A DNA stretch of 64,000 nt from contig NZ_JAANCO010000001.1 in NCBI RefSeq assembly GCF_011326725.1, forward strand, positions 2,083,115 through 2,147,114, read 5' to 3'. This document shows positions 36,702-45,710 of this stretch, piece by piece; position 1 is the first letter of the stretch, and every line of letters starts with the position of its first letter. The DNA comes from Microbacterium excoecariae. Lineage in GTDB: Bacteria > Actinomycetota > Actinomycetes > Actinomycetales > Microbacteriaceae. A program made the translations under genes and the position numbers. The notes below the pieces were generated by a model. It made no database searches and had not been told where the DNA came from. It was given only the letters and a program-made list of their open reading frames with translations.

Positions 36702-38864
36702 TCACGTGCCGACCCTCGTGCCCTTCCCGGGCGTCCAGTGAATCCAGCCGTTCTCGAAGAACTGTCGGCACCCGCCGTCGGCGTATTCGCATCGCTCGCG
36801 CGTCCGCGGGTACCCCAGCCAGCTCTCCTCGTTGCCCAGCTCGTCGTAGCGGAGCATCATCGATCCCCACACGGGCTTCGACCCCGTGGCCTCCGACCAG
36901 TAGATCTGGCCGCCCGCGAACTGCTGCGCGCAGCCGTCGTCCGCCAGAGCGCACCTCGTGCTTTCCGTGGGGTAGCCGAGCTTGCCCGTTTCCTTGCCGT
37001 TCACGCGCCACGTCGGCATCATCGCGTCGGTGATCGCGTGGGCGCCCGTCGCGGAGCTCCAGAACGTCGCGCCCCCCTGGAAGAGCTGGTAGCAGCCGCC
37101 ATCGACGAGGCCGCACATCATGCGCGACGTCGGGTAGCCGAGGTCTCCCGACTCCTTGCCGACCTCGCGCCACGCGGGGGTCATCCGGTTCGTAATCGCC
37201 GCGGCGCCCGTCGCGTCGGACCAGAACACCGCACCGCGCTGGAACGCCTGGTAGCACCCGTCGTCCGCGAGGCCACAGACCATGTCGGTCGTCGGGTACA
37301 GCAGCGCGCCGTTTTCCTTGTTCACGGCGGACCAGCCCGCGAGGATCCGGCTCGTCACGGCGTGCGCGCCGTTGCCCGAGGACCAGTAGACCGCCCCGGA
37401 CTCGAAGCGCTGGTAGCAGCCATCTCCCGAGAGCCCGCAGGAACGGTCCGAGAGCGGGTATCCCATCTCCCCCTGCTCCTTGCCGGCGCGGGACCAGGCC
37501 GCGAGCATGGAGTTGAGCACCGCGCGCGTGCCGCCCACGGCCGACGTGTAGATCGCGCCGCCCTCGAATCGCTGGTAGCACCCGCCGTCCACGAGACCGC
37601 ACACCTCGGATCCGGTCGGCAATCCGAACGCGCCATCCTGCCCGCCGAGCGCGCGCCACTTCGAGGCGATCGCCCCGTCGACGACGAAGGGCAGGCCGCC
37701 GCCGTGCGTCGGGCCGAACCAGTCCGTGTAGTAGTTGTAGAAGTTGCGGTTGCCGTACGACGAGCAGCTGTCGCCGACGCCGTAGCCCGCGTTCAGCGCC
37801 GCGCGGTTCGGCTGATACGGCGTGTAGTAGTACAGCGCCGCGGTCGCGTCGTTCTTGATCGTGACGGCTGCGGATCCGCAGCTCGAGTTCGGGTGCCACA
37901 GCACCTGCGACGAGCGGCCCACGGGGTACCAGCTGAAGTAGGAGTCCTTCGTGTACCGCTGCAGCTGGTACGCCGCCATGTACATCTGGTTCTGGAACCC
38001 AAAATAGGTCGCGTCGCAGTTCGCGCTGTTTCCGGGCCCCGTGTCGGGGCAGGCGTAGCCCATGGCAATGTCGAATCGGAAGTCGCTCGGCCAGACGTGG
38101 GTGATGAGGCCCTGCTCCTTCTGGAGCATGACGATGAGGACCTTCTCGCTGACGTTGCAGGCCTTCGCGACCTTCGAGATGATCTGCGCGGCGGTGTCGC
38201 GCGACGAGCCCGCGTATCGAGACGTGCAGTAGCTGTTCGGCTCTTTCGATGTGGTGCGCATCGAGAAGTCCTTGAGGCACGTGTACCCCGCCTGGCACGA
38301 GCGGACCTTGCCGTTGAAGAACGTCTGGATCTGCGACGCCGACATGGTTCCCGACGTGTACATCGTCGCGTTGTCGATGATGTCGCCCGCGTCGAAGCCC
38401 ACGAGCGACGTCGTCTGGAACTCGTCGCCCATCGCCGCGAGGTACCCGCCCGGGTCGACCTCGTCGACCGTGTTCGAGCCGATGTAGTCGCCGTTTTCGG
38501 GGGTCGGGATCGCCTGATCGCCGGCGTCCTCGGTCGCGAGCCGCGCGGCGTCGTCCTCCTCGGCCGTCGCGTCCTCGCTCGGCGCCTCGTCGGGTGCGAC
38601 GTCCTCGGCGGGCGCCGCGTCCTCCTCGGCCGGCGCGGAGGGCGTCGCCGTGGGATCGGCCGAGGGGGTCGTCTCCGGCTCCGCGGGCGCCGCCGTCTCC
38701 TCGGGGGCCGCTGTCTCGACGGGGGTCGGCGTGGGAGACGGCGTGGACGTCACCGCGCTCGCCGTCGTCGGCAGCAGGGCCCCGCACAGCACGGCGATGA
38801 CCGCCGTTGCCAACAAGGCGCGCCCGCGCACGGCGGAATCATAGTGGTGACGGATGCGACGCAT
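36702..38864 (-). CDS. Secreted LGFP-repeat protein with lysozyme-like domain
   Basis: A 720-residue exported protein. Signal peptide at 1-37 (LLATAVIAVLCGALLPTTASA); acidic Pro/Thr/Glu linker at about 40-115; a globular domain at about 120-385 containing VLIVMLQKEQGLITHVWP, where the Glu in KEQGL sits like the catalytic residue of transglycosylase-like folds; then six LGFP repeats to the C-terminus. LGFP repeats in mycolic-acid bacteria are thought to bind cell-wall arabinogalactan. Lying next to DUF6541 and glf, the protein is well placed to bind and perhaps trim wall carrying the galactofuranose polymer (inference). The ATG at 38864 is chosen because the signal peptide starts there. Confidence 0.8.
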   Translation of the reverse strand: MRRIRHHYDSAVRGRALLATAVIAVLCGALLPTTASAVTSTPSPTPTPVETAAPEETAAPAEPETTPSADPTATPSAPAEEDAAPAEDVAPDEAPSEDATAEEDDAARLATEDAGDQAIPTPENGDYIGSNTVDEVDPGGYLAAMGDEFQTTSLVGFDAGDIIDNATMYTSGTMSASQIQTFFNGKVRSCQAGYTCLKDFSMRTTSKEPNSYCTSRYAGSSRDTAAQIISKVAKACNVSEKVLIVMLQKEQGLITHVWPSDFRFDIAMGYACPDTGPGNSANCDATYFGFQNQMYMAAYQLQRYTKDSYFSWYPVGRSSQVLWHPNSSCGSAAVTIKNDATAALYYYTPYQPNRAALNAGYGVGDSCSSYGNRNFYNYYTDWFGPTHGGGLPFVVDGAIASKWRALGGQDGAFGLPTGSEVCGLVDGGCYQRFEGGAIYTSAVGGTRAVLNSMLAAWSRAGKEQGEMGYPLSDRSCGLSGDGCYQRFESGAVYWSSGNGAHAVTSRILAGWSAVNKENGALLYPTTDMVCGLADDGCYQAFQRGAVFWSDATGAAAITNRMTPAWREVGKESGDLGYPTSRMMCGLVDGGCYQLFQGGATFWSSATGAHAITDAMMPTWRVNGKETGKLGYPTESTRCALADDGCAQQFAGGQIYWSEATGSKPVWGSMMLRYDELGNEESWLGYPRTRERCEYADGGCRQFFENGWIHWTPGKGTRVGT
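36705..37690 (-). repeat. Six tandem LGFP protein repeats
   Basis: Six repeats of about 54 residues within the secreted protein. Each has a core W-(6-9)-G-x-(LM)-G-(YF)-P, then a Cys pair spaced C-x6-C, such as CGLVDGGC, CGLSGDGC, CGLADDGC, CGLVDGGC, CALADDGC and CEYADGGC, then F-x2-G-x-(IV)-(YF)-W or similar. The Cys pair is present in all six copies and suggests one disulfide per repeat. Boundaries are approximate. Confidence 0.85.
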
Positions 38865-38926
38865 AGGCACCAGTGTGACAGAAGTACACCGGATCCCCCA
38901 GTGTCCGTCCACCCAGCCGCGCGGCC

Positions 38927-38932
38927 TACGAT
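38927..38932 (+). promoter_or_regulatory. -10 element, leaderless glycosyltransferase start
   Basis: TACGAT lies six bases before the ATG at 38939, so the message should begin at the start codon. Confidence 0.55.
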
Positions 38933-38938
38933 CGATCC

Positions 38939-40036
38939 ATGCGTTCCGGTCCCCGCGTGCTCGTGTTTCCCGCGTATCGAGACAATCCGTTTCTCAACCT
39001 CCTGCAGCTCGCGGGGACGGCGGCGGGGTACCGCATCGAGGGCGCGAACACGTACGACGACCTCATGCGTGCGGCGCGCACGCTGAACCGCGGCGATGTC
39101 GTGCACCTGCACTGGACGACGCCGATCCTGCAGCAGGCCCAGACGCGGGCCGCCGCGGAGCGCCGGCTCCGCGCCGTGCGCCGCCTCTTGGAGCGCATGC
39201 GGGAGCGCGGGGTCCGCCTGCTGTGGACGGTGCACAACCGCCTGCCGCACGAGCTCACCTTCCGGGAGCTTGAGATCGAGCTGATGGGCGAGGTGGCGTC
39301 CCACGCCGACCTCATCCACATCATGGCCCCGCACACCCCCGCCGCCCTCGCGGACATCGTGCGGCTGGACCCGGAGAAGGTTCGGATCCTCCCCCACCCC
39401 AGCTACGAGGGCGTGTACGACACGGGGCTCGGCCAGGACGCCGCGCGAGCGTCGTTCTCCCTCGCCCCGCGCGACCTGGCCGTGCTGTTCCTCGGGCAGA
39501 TCCGCCCCTACAAGGGCGTCGACGCGCTCGTCGGCGCGGCGGCCGCGGCCGCGGCGCGCCGCGACGACCGCGACGTGCGGCTCCTCGTCGCGGGCGCGGT
39601 CAAGGAAATGTCCCGCGAGGATTTTGCCGCGACGATTCCGCCGGGCCTTGCCGCGGCCACGCACCTCGACTTCGTCCCGGACGGCGACATCGCGCGCTGG
39701 TTCGCCGCGGCCGACGTCGCCGTGTTCCCCTACCGCGCGATCCTCAACTCCGGCAGCGTGCACCTCGCGGCGACCTTCCGTGTTCCCGTCGTCCTGCCCG
39801 CGGATCCGCACCTCGAGCGCCAGTTCGCCGGCGAGCCGTGGGTCGCGTTCTTCGACCCGGCCCGCCCCGCCGAGTCCCTCGCGGACCTGCTGGCCGACCC
39901 CGCGCTGTTCGCGGGCGTCACGGCGGAGTCCTTCGACGCGTTCCTCGGCCCGATCTCGCCGTGGGAGACCTCGCGCCGCTACGCCGCGCTCCTCGCCGAG
40001 CTGACCGCCGAGTCCTCGCGCGCGCTCAGCGCCTGA
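38939..40036 (+). CDS. GT-B fold glycosyltransferase (GT4-like), paralogue of the gene at 23864
   Basis: A 365-residue enzyme with the same signature order as the gene at 23864-24946: RVLVFPAYRDNPFLNLLQ, VVHLHWTTPI, LLWTVHNRLPHE, FLGQIRPYKGVDAL, WFAAADVAVFPYRAILNSGSVHLAATFRVPVVLPADPHLE. By eye the two share the fold and motifs but differ through most loops, so they probably use the same donor on different acceptors (inference). Its 3' end overlaps the convergent glycosyltransferase by 11 bases. Divergent from the LGFP-protein gene. No ribosome binding site; leaderless start. Confidence 0.8.
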   Translation: MRSGPRVLVFPAYRDNPFLNLLQLAGTAAGYRIEGANTYDDLMRAARTLNRGDVVHLHWTTPILQQAQTRAAAERRLRAVRRLLERMRERGVRLLWTVHNRLPHELTFRELEIELMGEVASHADLIHIMAPHTPAALADIVRLDPEKVRILPHPSYEGVYDTGLGQDAARASFSLAPRDLAVLFLGQIRPYKGVDALVGAAAAAAARRDDRDVRLLVAGAVKEMSREDFAATIPPGLAAATHLDFVPDGDIARWFAAADVAVFPYRAILNSGSVHLAATFRVPVVLPADPHLERQFAGEPWVAFFDPARPAESLADLLADPALFAGVTAESFDAFLGPISPWETSRRYAALLAELTAESSRALSA

Positions 40037-41669
40037 GGCGGGCGCGCGCGAGGATCGCCGCGCGCCGGGCCGCCCGCAAAATCCAGTGGCGGCGCCGGCG
40101 GACGACAAGGATCCCGTCCTGCACGTCGTACAGGAACGCGTCGCGGGGCGCGTACGGCGGGATCGGCGGCTCGCCGGGCACGGGGACGCACTCCCCGCCC
40201 GGCGCGCGCAGGACCGGCGTCAGGGGACGGTGGAGCGGGAGCGCGGCGACCGGATACACGGCCGACCACGCGTCGTCCCCCGTCCACGTGACGCTGACGG
40301 GATCGATCACCCGCGCCGCGCCCTCGGCGATCGACGCCTCGCCGTCGAACAGGGCGGGCGCACCGCCCGGCTCGTGACCCCGACCCTCGACGACGAGCAG
40401 CGGGCCCCCGGCCACGCGCGTGAGGCGCCCCGCCTCGCGCGCGGCCTGCTCGCCCCGCGGATCCGGCGAGAAGAGCGTCGCGCGCGGGCCCCACGCCTCC
40501 CGCGCGACCGCCGCCGCCTCCCGCCACGCGGGATCGGCCGCCCGCGTGGCGAACTGGCGCGCGAACCGCTCGGCGATCACGCTCCGCTCGGGCTCTGGCA
40601 GCCCTGCCGTGGGGTCGTCCGAGGCGAGATCGATGAATCCGGCGACCGCCGACGCAGGCGCCGGGGATCCCTCGGCCGCCGAGGCGGCCACCGCGGCCGC
40701 GGCGAGGCGCCCGGACGCGGCGAGCTCGAGCGCAAGCCGCCGAAGCGGGTGCACGTTGCCGCCCGGCCGGCCGGTCGCGGCGAGCAGGCGCGCGAGCTGG
40801 CCCGCGACCGCGCCGTCGCCGTCCCCCGGCTCCCACGCGGCGAGGAACTTCGCGACGGCCTGGAAGCCATCGCGGTCCCACACGAGGTTCGCGTACACGC
40901 GATCGAGTTCCGCGCTGCGCTCGGCGCGCACGAGCTCGGCGCACGCGGTCTCCTGCGTGAGGTAGCTCACGAGCGACGCGGACGCCCCCGCGCGCGCGGT
41001 CATCGACCCTGCACCCGGCCGCTCCCGATACACGTAGAGGACGTCCGGAATGATGTCGATCGATGCCGACCCGACGAGCGCGGAGACCATCGGCACGATG
41101 TCGTTCGAGCGCGGCACGTCGGGGAAGACGATCCCGGAAGCCTCCCAGAACTCCCGCCGGTAGGCCTTGTTCCAGCAGGGACGGCTGTAGAGGAGCGTCG
41201 GCTCGTCGGCGAGCGTGATCCCCGACCGGTGGTGCGAGAAGGCGGGCATGGCCGCGGTCGGGCGCCAGGTGTCGACGGCGCGGAACTTGATGTAGTCGCC
41301 GACCGCCATGTCGGACCCGGTGCGCTCGAGGCTCGCGACGAGGGCCGCGTAGGCCCCGTCCGGGATGAGGTCGTCCCCGTCGGCGAAGATAAGGTAGCGC
41401 CCCCGGGCGAGCCGGGCGCCGGCGTTGCGCGCGGATCCGCCGCCCGGCGTCTCGGCGGCGTGCACCGTCACCCGCTCGTCGCGCGCGGCGAAGGCTCGCG
41501 CGATGTCCACCGTCTCGTCGGTCGACCGGTCGTCGACGACGAGGACCTCCATGTCGACGCGCTGGGAGAGGATGCTCTCGAGGCTCTGGCGCACCCAGGG
41601 CGCGACGTCGTGGGTCGGGACGACGACGGAGACAAGCGGTGCGCCGGGGGCGCCGAAAGATTCGCGCAT
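40026..41669 (-). CDS. GT2 family glycosyltransferase, large
   Basis: A 547-residue enzyme with a GT-A domain at residues 12-245: SVVVPTHDVAPWVRQSLESILSQ, VLVVDDRSTDETVDIA, GGGSARNAGARLARGRYLIFADGDDLIPD with the metal-binding DGDD, and PCWNKAYRREFW on the acceptor side. The C-terminal 300 residues contain a helical part and a beta-rich end typical of TagF/CDP-glycerol-associated or teichoic-acid-type glycosyltransferases. Its last 11 bases overlap the convergent GT-B gene. A TATCCT hexamer nine bases upstream would give a two- or three-base leader. Confidence 0.8.
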   Translation of the reverse strand: MRESFGAPGAPLVSVVVPTHDVAPWVRQSLESILSQRVDMEVLVVDDRSTDETVDIARAFAARDERVTVHAAETPGGGSARNAGARLARGRYLIFADGDDLIPDGAYAALVASLERTGSDMAVGDYIKFRAVDTWRPTAAMPAFSHHRSGITLADEPTLLYSRPCWNKAYRREFWEASGIVFPDVPRSNDIVPMVSALVGSASIDIIPDVLYVYRERPGAGSMTARAGASASLVSYLTQETACAELVRAERSAELDRVYANLVWDRDGFQAVAKFLAAWEPGDGDGAVAGQLARLLAATGRPGGNVHPLRRLALELAASGRLAAAAVAASAAEGSPAPASAVAGFIDLASDDPTAGLPEPERSVIAERFARQFATRAADPAWREAAAVAREAWGPRATLFSPDPRGEQAAREAGRLTRVAGGPLLVVEGRGHEPGGAPALFDGEASIAEGAARVIDPVSVTWTGDDAWSAVYPVAALPLHRPLTPVLRAPGGECVPVPGEPPIPPYAPRDAFLYDVQDGILVVRRRRHWILRAARRAAILARARLRR

Positions 41670-41706
41670 AGCGGATCCAGGATAGGCGGCCCCGCTGAGG
41701 CCCGGA

Positions 41707-41720
41707 TGAGGGATCCCTCA
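41707..41720. promoter_or_regulatory. 14-bp perfect palindrome between divergent GT2 and ugd genes
   Basis: TGAGGGATCCCTCA is a perfect palindrome, placed 37 bases upstream of the divergent glycosyltransferase start and 98 bases upstream of the UDP-glucose dehydrogenase start. Symmetry and position fit a dimeric regulator's operator, but no family can be named. Part of it is the common GGATCC hexamer, so chance cannot be excluded. Confidence 0.35.
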
Positions 41721-41818
41721 CCTCGCGGCGCGCAGAGGGTTCGCGCCCCCGCGCCGTGGCAGGATGTGAGGGGCGCGCCGTCGGCGCGCGACGACGATCC
41801 CCATGAAGGAGAGATTCC

Positions 41819-43120
41819 ATGCAGTTGAGCGTGATCGGATGCGGCTACCTCGGCGCGGTGCATGCGGCAGCGATGGCCTCACTCGGCCACACGGTCGTCG
41901 GCATCGACGTGGACGCCGCGAAGGTCGCCACGCTCTCGTCGGGCAAGGCGCCGATCTACGAGCCGGGGCTCAACGAGATCCTGCAGGCGGGCCTCGACTC
42001 CGGCAACCTCTCCTTCTCGACCGACTACGCCGACGCCGCCTCCGCCGAGGTCCACTTCATCGGCGTCGGGACGCCGCAGCGCAAGGACGGCGCGGGCGCC
42101 GACCTCACGTACGTCGACGCGGCTATCGGCGACCTCCTCCCCCACGCGACGGCGGGCTCCCTCGTCGTCGGCAAGTCGACCGTGCCCGTCGGCACGGCCG
42201 AGCGCCTCGCCGGCGTCGTCCGCCCCGCCGGGCTGCGCCTCGCGTGGAACCCGGAGTTCCTCCGCGAGGGCTTCGCGGTCCAGGACACCGTCGCCCCCGA
42301 CCGGCTTGTCTACGGCGTGGGCGGGGACGCGGCCGACGACGACGTCGCCACGCTCGACGCCGTGTACGCGTCCATCCTCGAGCGCGACACCCCGCGCCTC
42401 GTCACGGACTACGCGACGGCCGAGCTGGTCAAGGTCGCCGCCAACTCGTTCCTCGCGACGAAGATCAGCTTCATCAACGCGATGGCGGAGATCGCCGAGG
42501 TCACGGGGGCCGACGTCACGCAGCTCGCCGACGCCATCGGCCACGACGTGCGCATCGGCCGCAAGTTCCTCAACGCCGGCGTCGGTTTCGGCGGCGGCTG
42601 CCTCCCGAAGGACATCCGCGCCTTCACCGCGCGCGCCGAGGAGCTCGGTCGCGGCGAGTCGGTCGCCTTCCTCAAGCAGGTCGACGAAATCAACCTGCGC
42701 CGCCGCCAGCGCCTCGTCGACCTGGTCGTGGACTCCTTCGACGGACCGGTGTTCGGCCGCCGCGTGGCCGTGCTCGGCCTCGCGTTCAAGCCCGACAGCG
42801 ACGACATTCGCGACTCTCCCGCCCTCGACGTGGCCGTGCGGCTGAAGGGCCTCGGCGCCGAGGTCGTCTCCTACGACCCGCAGGCCATGGAGACCGCGCG
42901 CCGCGCGCACCCGCAGCTGACCTACGCGGACAGCCTCGAGGAGGCGCTCACCGACGCCGAGGCCGTCGCGGTCGTCACGGAGTGGAAGCAGTTCAAGGAG
43001 CTCGACCCCGCCGCGACCGCCGAGCTCGTCGCGCGACCGGTCGTGTTCGACGGCCGAAACGTGCTGGACCCGGCCGCCTGGCGCCAGGCGGGGTGGACCT
43101 ACACGGGAATGGGCCGGTGA
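41819..43120 (+). CDS. UDP-glucose 6-dehydrogenase family protein
   Basis: NAD-dependent oxidation of UDP-glucose to UDP-glucuronate, or of a related nucleotide sugar. 433 residues, normal for the family. N-terminal NAD motif VIGCGYLG at 5-12; Lys205 and Asn209 in ELVKVAANSFLATKISFIN; catalytic Cys261 in GFGGGCLPKD; C-terminal domain with AFKPDSDDIRDSPAL. A UDP-ManNAc or GDP-mannose dehydrogenase is possible, but the motifs fit the UDP-glucose type best. ATG preceded by GAAGGAGAG. The next gene, a GT2 enzyme, overlaps by four bases. Supplies a uronic acid donor for a surface polymer, probably the one exported by the nearby second ABC system (inference). Confidence 0.9.
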   Translation: MQLSVIGCGYLGAVHAAAMASLGHTVVGIDVDAAKVATLSSGKAPIYEPGLNEILQAGLDSGNLSFSTDYADAASAEVHFIGVGTPQRKDGAGADLTYVDAAIGDLLPHATAGSLVVGKSTVPVGTAERLAGVVRPAGLRLAWNPEFLREGFAVQDTVAPDRLVYGVGGDAADDDVATLDAVYASILERDTPRLVTDYATAELVKVAANSFLATKISFINAMAEIAEVTGADVTQLADAIGHDVRIGRKFLNAGVGFGGGCLPKDIRAFTARAEELGRGESVAFLKQVDEINLRRRQRLVDLVVDSFDGPVFGRRVAVLGLAFKPDSDDIRDSPALDVAVRLKGLGAEVVSYDPQAMETARRAHPQLTYADSLEEALTDAEAVAVVTEWKQFKELDPAATAELVARPVVFDGRNVLDPAAWRQAGWTYTGMGR

Positions 43121-44040
43121 CGACCGAGCCGCGCGTCGCCGTCGTCGTTCGCACGAAGGACCGGCCGCGATTTCTCGCGCGGGCGCTGTCGAGCATCACG
43201 GCCCAGACCCTCGAGGACTGGGAGTGCGTCATCGTCAACGACGGCGGCGCCACCGCGCCCGTCGACGAGGCGATCGCGCGCGTGCCCGAGCGCTTCCGCG
43301 ACCGCGTCCGGGTGCTGCACCGACAGCGCTCCCACGGCCGCTGGGTGAGCGCGAACGCGGGCGTGCTCGCGAGCACGGCCGATCTTCTTGTCTTGCACGA
43401 CGACGACGACACGTGGCACCCCGAGTTCCTCGAGCGCGCGGTCGCCTATCTCGACGCGCCGGAGAACGCCGATCGGGCGGGCGTCGTCTCCCGCATCGAG
43501 CTCGTGCGCGAGGAGCCCGACGGCGACGACTTCCGCGTCCTCGAGCGCGAGCTGTGGGAGGCGCAGCTGCCGATGCCGACGCTCGCCGACGAACTCCTCT
43601 ACAACCGGTTCGTGCCGATCGGATTCGTCTACCGCCGGTCCGCGCACGAGCGCCACGGCCTGTACGACGAGGCCCTGCCCGTGATCGGGGACTGGGACTT
43701 CTACCTCAAGCTGCTGCGCGAGGCGCCGCTGGAGTACCTCGACGACACCACGCCCTACGCCTACTGGCACCAGCGCCCCGGCCAGGGCGGCGCCCACGGC
43801 AACAGCGTCATCGCGGCCGGCCGTGACCACCGCCTGCACGACGCCCGCATCCGCGACGAGGCGCTGCGCGCCTACGTCCGCGACAACGGCGACGGCCTCG
43901 TCCTGTTCCTGTCGAAGATGATCGACGACCGGATCCGGGAGTCCGAGGAGCGGATCATCCGCGAGGTCGAGCGGTATTCGCTGCCGGAGCGCACGCTGCG
44001 CACCCTCAAGCGCCTCGCCCGCCGCGCGCGCGGGGCGTAG
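43117..44040 (+). CDS. GT2 family glycosyltransferase
   Basis: A 307-residue GT-A enzyme: RVAVVVRTKDRPRFLARALSSI, VIVNDGGATAPVDEA, GRWVSANAGVLAS, LHDDDDTWHPEFLE (metal-binding DDDD), VPIGFVYRRSAHERHG, VIGDWDFYLKLL, and YAYWHQRPGQGG near the end. The C-terminal 60 residues form charged helices (MIDDRIRESEERIIREVERY). GTG overlaps the ugd stop by four bases (GTGA), so it probably uses the uronate made by that enzyme or acts on the same chain (inference). Convergent with the second exporter operon. Confidence 0.85.
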   Translation: MTTEPRVAVVVRTKDRPRFLARALSSITAQTLEDWECVIVNDGGATAPVDEAIARVPERFRDRVRVLHRQRSHGRWVSANAGVLASTADLLVLHDDDDTWHPEFLERAVAYLDAPENADRAGVVSRIELVREEPDGDDFRVLERELWEAQLPMPTLADELLYNRFVPIGFVYRRSAHERHGLYDEALPVIGDWDFYLKLLREAPLEYLDDTTPYAYWHQRPGQGGAHGNSVIAAGRDHRLHDARIRDEALRAYVRDNGDGLVLFLSKMIDDRIRESEERIIREVERYSLPERTLRTLKRLARRARGA

Positions 44041-44061
44041 GCCGACCGCGCGGCGCCGCGC

Positions 44062-44823
44062 TCAGTGCGGCGTCGTGCGGATGACCTCGACGGCCTCGTC
44101 GATCGGGCCGTCGAAGAGCACCTTGTGCTCGTGGATGACGATGCCGCGCGAGCAGAGGCGCTGCACGGTCTGCATGTTGTGGCTCACGACGAGCATCGTC
44201 ACGCCCTGGCGCGTGAGCTCCTCCAGCTTGTCGTTGCACTTCTTCCGGAACGGCGCGTCGCCGACCGAGAGCACCTCGTCGACGAGGAGCACGTCGAGGT
44301 CGACGTGGATGGCCACCGAGAAGGCGAGCCGCATGAACATGCCGGACGAGTAGTGCTTCACCTCCTGGTCGATGAAGTCGCCGATCTCGCTGAAGGCGAC
44401 GATCTCGTCGAACCGTGCCTCCGTCTCCTTCTTCGACATGCCGAGAATGGCGGCGTTGAGGAAGACGTTTTCGCGCCCCGAGAGCTCCGGGTGGAACCCC
44501 GCGCCCACCTCGATGAGCCCCGCGACGCGGCCGCGCGTGAACACGCGTCCCGCGTCGGGCTCGAGCACGCCGGAGACCATCTTGAGGGTGGTCGACTTGC
44601 CGGATCCGTTGAAGCCGAGGACGGCGACCGCCTCGCCCTCCCCCACCTGGAAGCTCACGTCGTCGAGCGCGCGGAAGTAGTCGGCGCGGACCTTCTTGCC
44701 CTTCGTCCACCCCACGAACGCCTCCTTGAAGGAGTGCGTGTTCCGCTTGAGGAACTTCTTCGTGACGTGGTCGACGATGATCGACGGTCGCGCCGTCGTG
44801 GTCTGTTCGAGAGTGTTCGACAT
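44062..44823 (-). CDS. ABC-2 polysaccharide exporter, ATP-binding subunit (Wzt/TagH type, copy 2)
   Basis: A 253-residue ATPase with Walker A GFNGSGKST at 70-78, signature YSSGMFMRLAFS, Walker B VLLVDEVLSVGD and switch histidine in VVSHNM. It has the N-terminal extension SFKEAFVGWTKGKKVRADYFRAL typical of teichoic-acid exporters (TagH) and, like copy 1, no C-terminal substrate-binding domain. The ATG overlaps the permease stop by one base. The copies differ through much of their length, so this is a separate exporter system rather than a recent duplicate. Confidence 0.92.
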   Translation of the reverse strand: MSNTLEQTTTARPSIIVDHVTKKFLKRNTHSFKEAFVGWTKGKKVRADYFRALDDVSFQVGEGEAVAVLGFNGSGKSTTLKMVSGVLEPDAGRVFTRGRVAGLIEVGAGFHPELSGRENVFLNAAILGMSKKETEARFDEIVAFSEIGDFIDQEVKHYSSGMFMRLAFSVAIHVDLDVLLVDEVLSVGDAPFRKKCNDKLEELTRQGVTMLVVSHNMQTVQRLCSRGIVIHEHKVLFDGPIDEAVEVIRTTPH

Positions 44824-45710
44824 CACAGGTCCTGGGCGAAAGTGCGCTCGAAGCGGCGGAAGGTCAGCTGCCCGATCACGACGAACAGCAGGGCGAGGAT
44901 CACGGATCCGATCGTGTACAGGTCGAAGTGCGGCGCGAACCCAAACCATCCGCCCTCGTTCGTGCCCGCGGCGAAGGGCTCGACGGTCGGCTCCCAGAAG
45001 GCGTAGTGGAACAGCTCGACCGCGATCGTGATCGGGTTCATCATGTAGACGGTCAGGATCCAGCTGTCGAGGTTCTCCTCGATGAGCTTCCACGTGTAGA
45101 GCACGGGCGAGGCCCACGTGGCGAGCTGGCGCAGGACCTCGACGAAGTTGCTCGCGTCGCGGTAACGGACGTTCAGGCCGGCGAAGAACAGGCCCAGCCC
45201 GAGCGCGGTCAGGCCGACGATCACCAGGCCGAGGAGGGCGGCGCCGATGTGCACGATCGACGGCACCCATCCGTAGCTCAGCGCGACGACGAGGAGGATC
45301 GCGAGCTGCGGCAGGAAGTGGATGAACGCCCCGATGATCGCCGAGATCGGGAAGAGCTCCCGCGGCAGATAGATCTTCTTGACGAGCGCCTTGTTGTCGA
45401 CCACCGCGCTCGTGGCGTTCCCGAAGGCCTCGTTGAAGAAGCTCACCATGATGAAGCCGGAGAAGAGGTACAGCGGGTAGTTGTTCAGCCCGCGGTCGAG
45501 GCCGAAGATGAACCCCATGACGGCGTAGTAGATGAAGAACTGGATGAGCGGCTTGACGTACGACCAGGTCCACCCCAGCACCGAGTTGCGGTAGCGGGTC
45601 GAGGTGCCCTTGCGCACGAGGAGCGAGAGCAGGTAGCGCCGCCGGAAGACGTCGACGAAGCCGCGCCCGCGGCCCGGCCGCTCGAAGTCGGACAGATCGA
45701 TCGTGGTCAC
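44823..45710 (-). CDS. ABC-2 polysaccharide exporter, permease subunit (Wzm/TagG type, copy 2)
   Basis: A 295-residue six-helix permease: FVDVFRRRYLLSLLVRKGTSTRYRNSVLGWTWSYVKPLIQFFIYY at the N-terminus, NKALVKKIYLPRELFPISAIIGAFIHFLPQ, and FRRFERTFAQDL at the end. These are hallmarks of TagG/Wzm permeases. First gene of a two-gene operon with the ATPase. GTG start at 45710 in an AAGGTG context. Its neighbours (UDP-glucose dehydrogenase and GT2 on one side, an LCP glycan ligase on the other) suggest export of a wall polymer that is then attached to peptidoglycan. Confidence 0.92.
   Translation of the reverse strand: MTTIDLSDFERPGRGRGFVDVFRRRYLLSLLVRKGTSTRYRNSVLGWTWSYVKPLIQFFIYYAVMGFIFGLDRGLNNYPLYLFSGFIMVSFFNEAFGNATSAVVDNKALVKKIYLPRELFPISAIIGAFIHFLPQLAILLVVALSYGWVPSIVHIGAALLGLVIVGLTALGLGLFFAGLNVRYRDASNFVEVLRQLATWASPVLYTWKLIEENLDSWILTVYMMNPITIAVELFHYAFWEPTVEPFAAGTNEGGWFGFAPHFDLYTIGSVILALLFVVIGQLTFRRFERTFAQDL

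Noticed and set aside
36705..37690. LGFP repeats as DNA-level tandem repeats or a recombination hotspot
   Set aside because: The repeats are conserved as protein motifs, but the DNA copies differ too much to be recent duplications.
35772..39086. 1104-residue plus-strand frame
   Set aside because: Antisense to the DUF6541 and LGFP genes with Arg/Val/Ala-rich composition; no start signals or domains.
44048..44061. GCGCGGCGCCGCGC palindrome between convergent genes as a terminator
   Set aside because: A loop of at least four bases leaves only five pairs, which is common by chance at this GC content.
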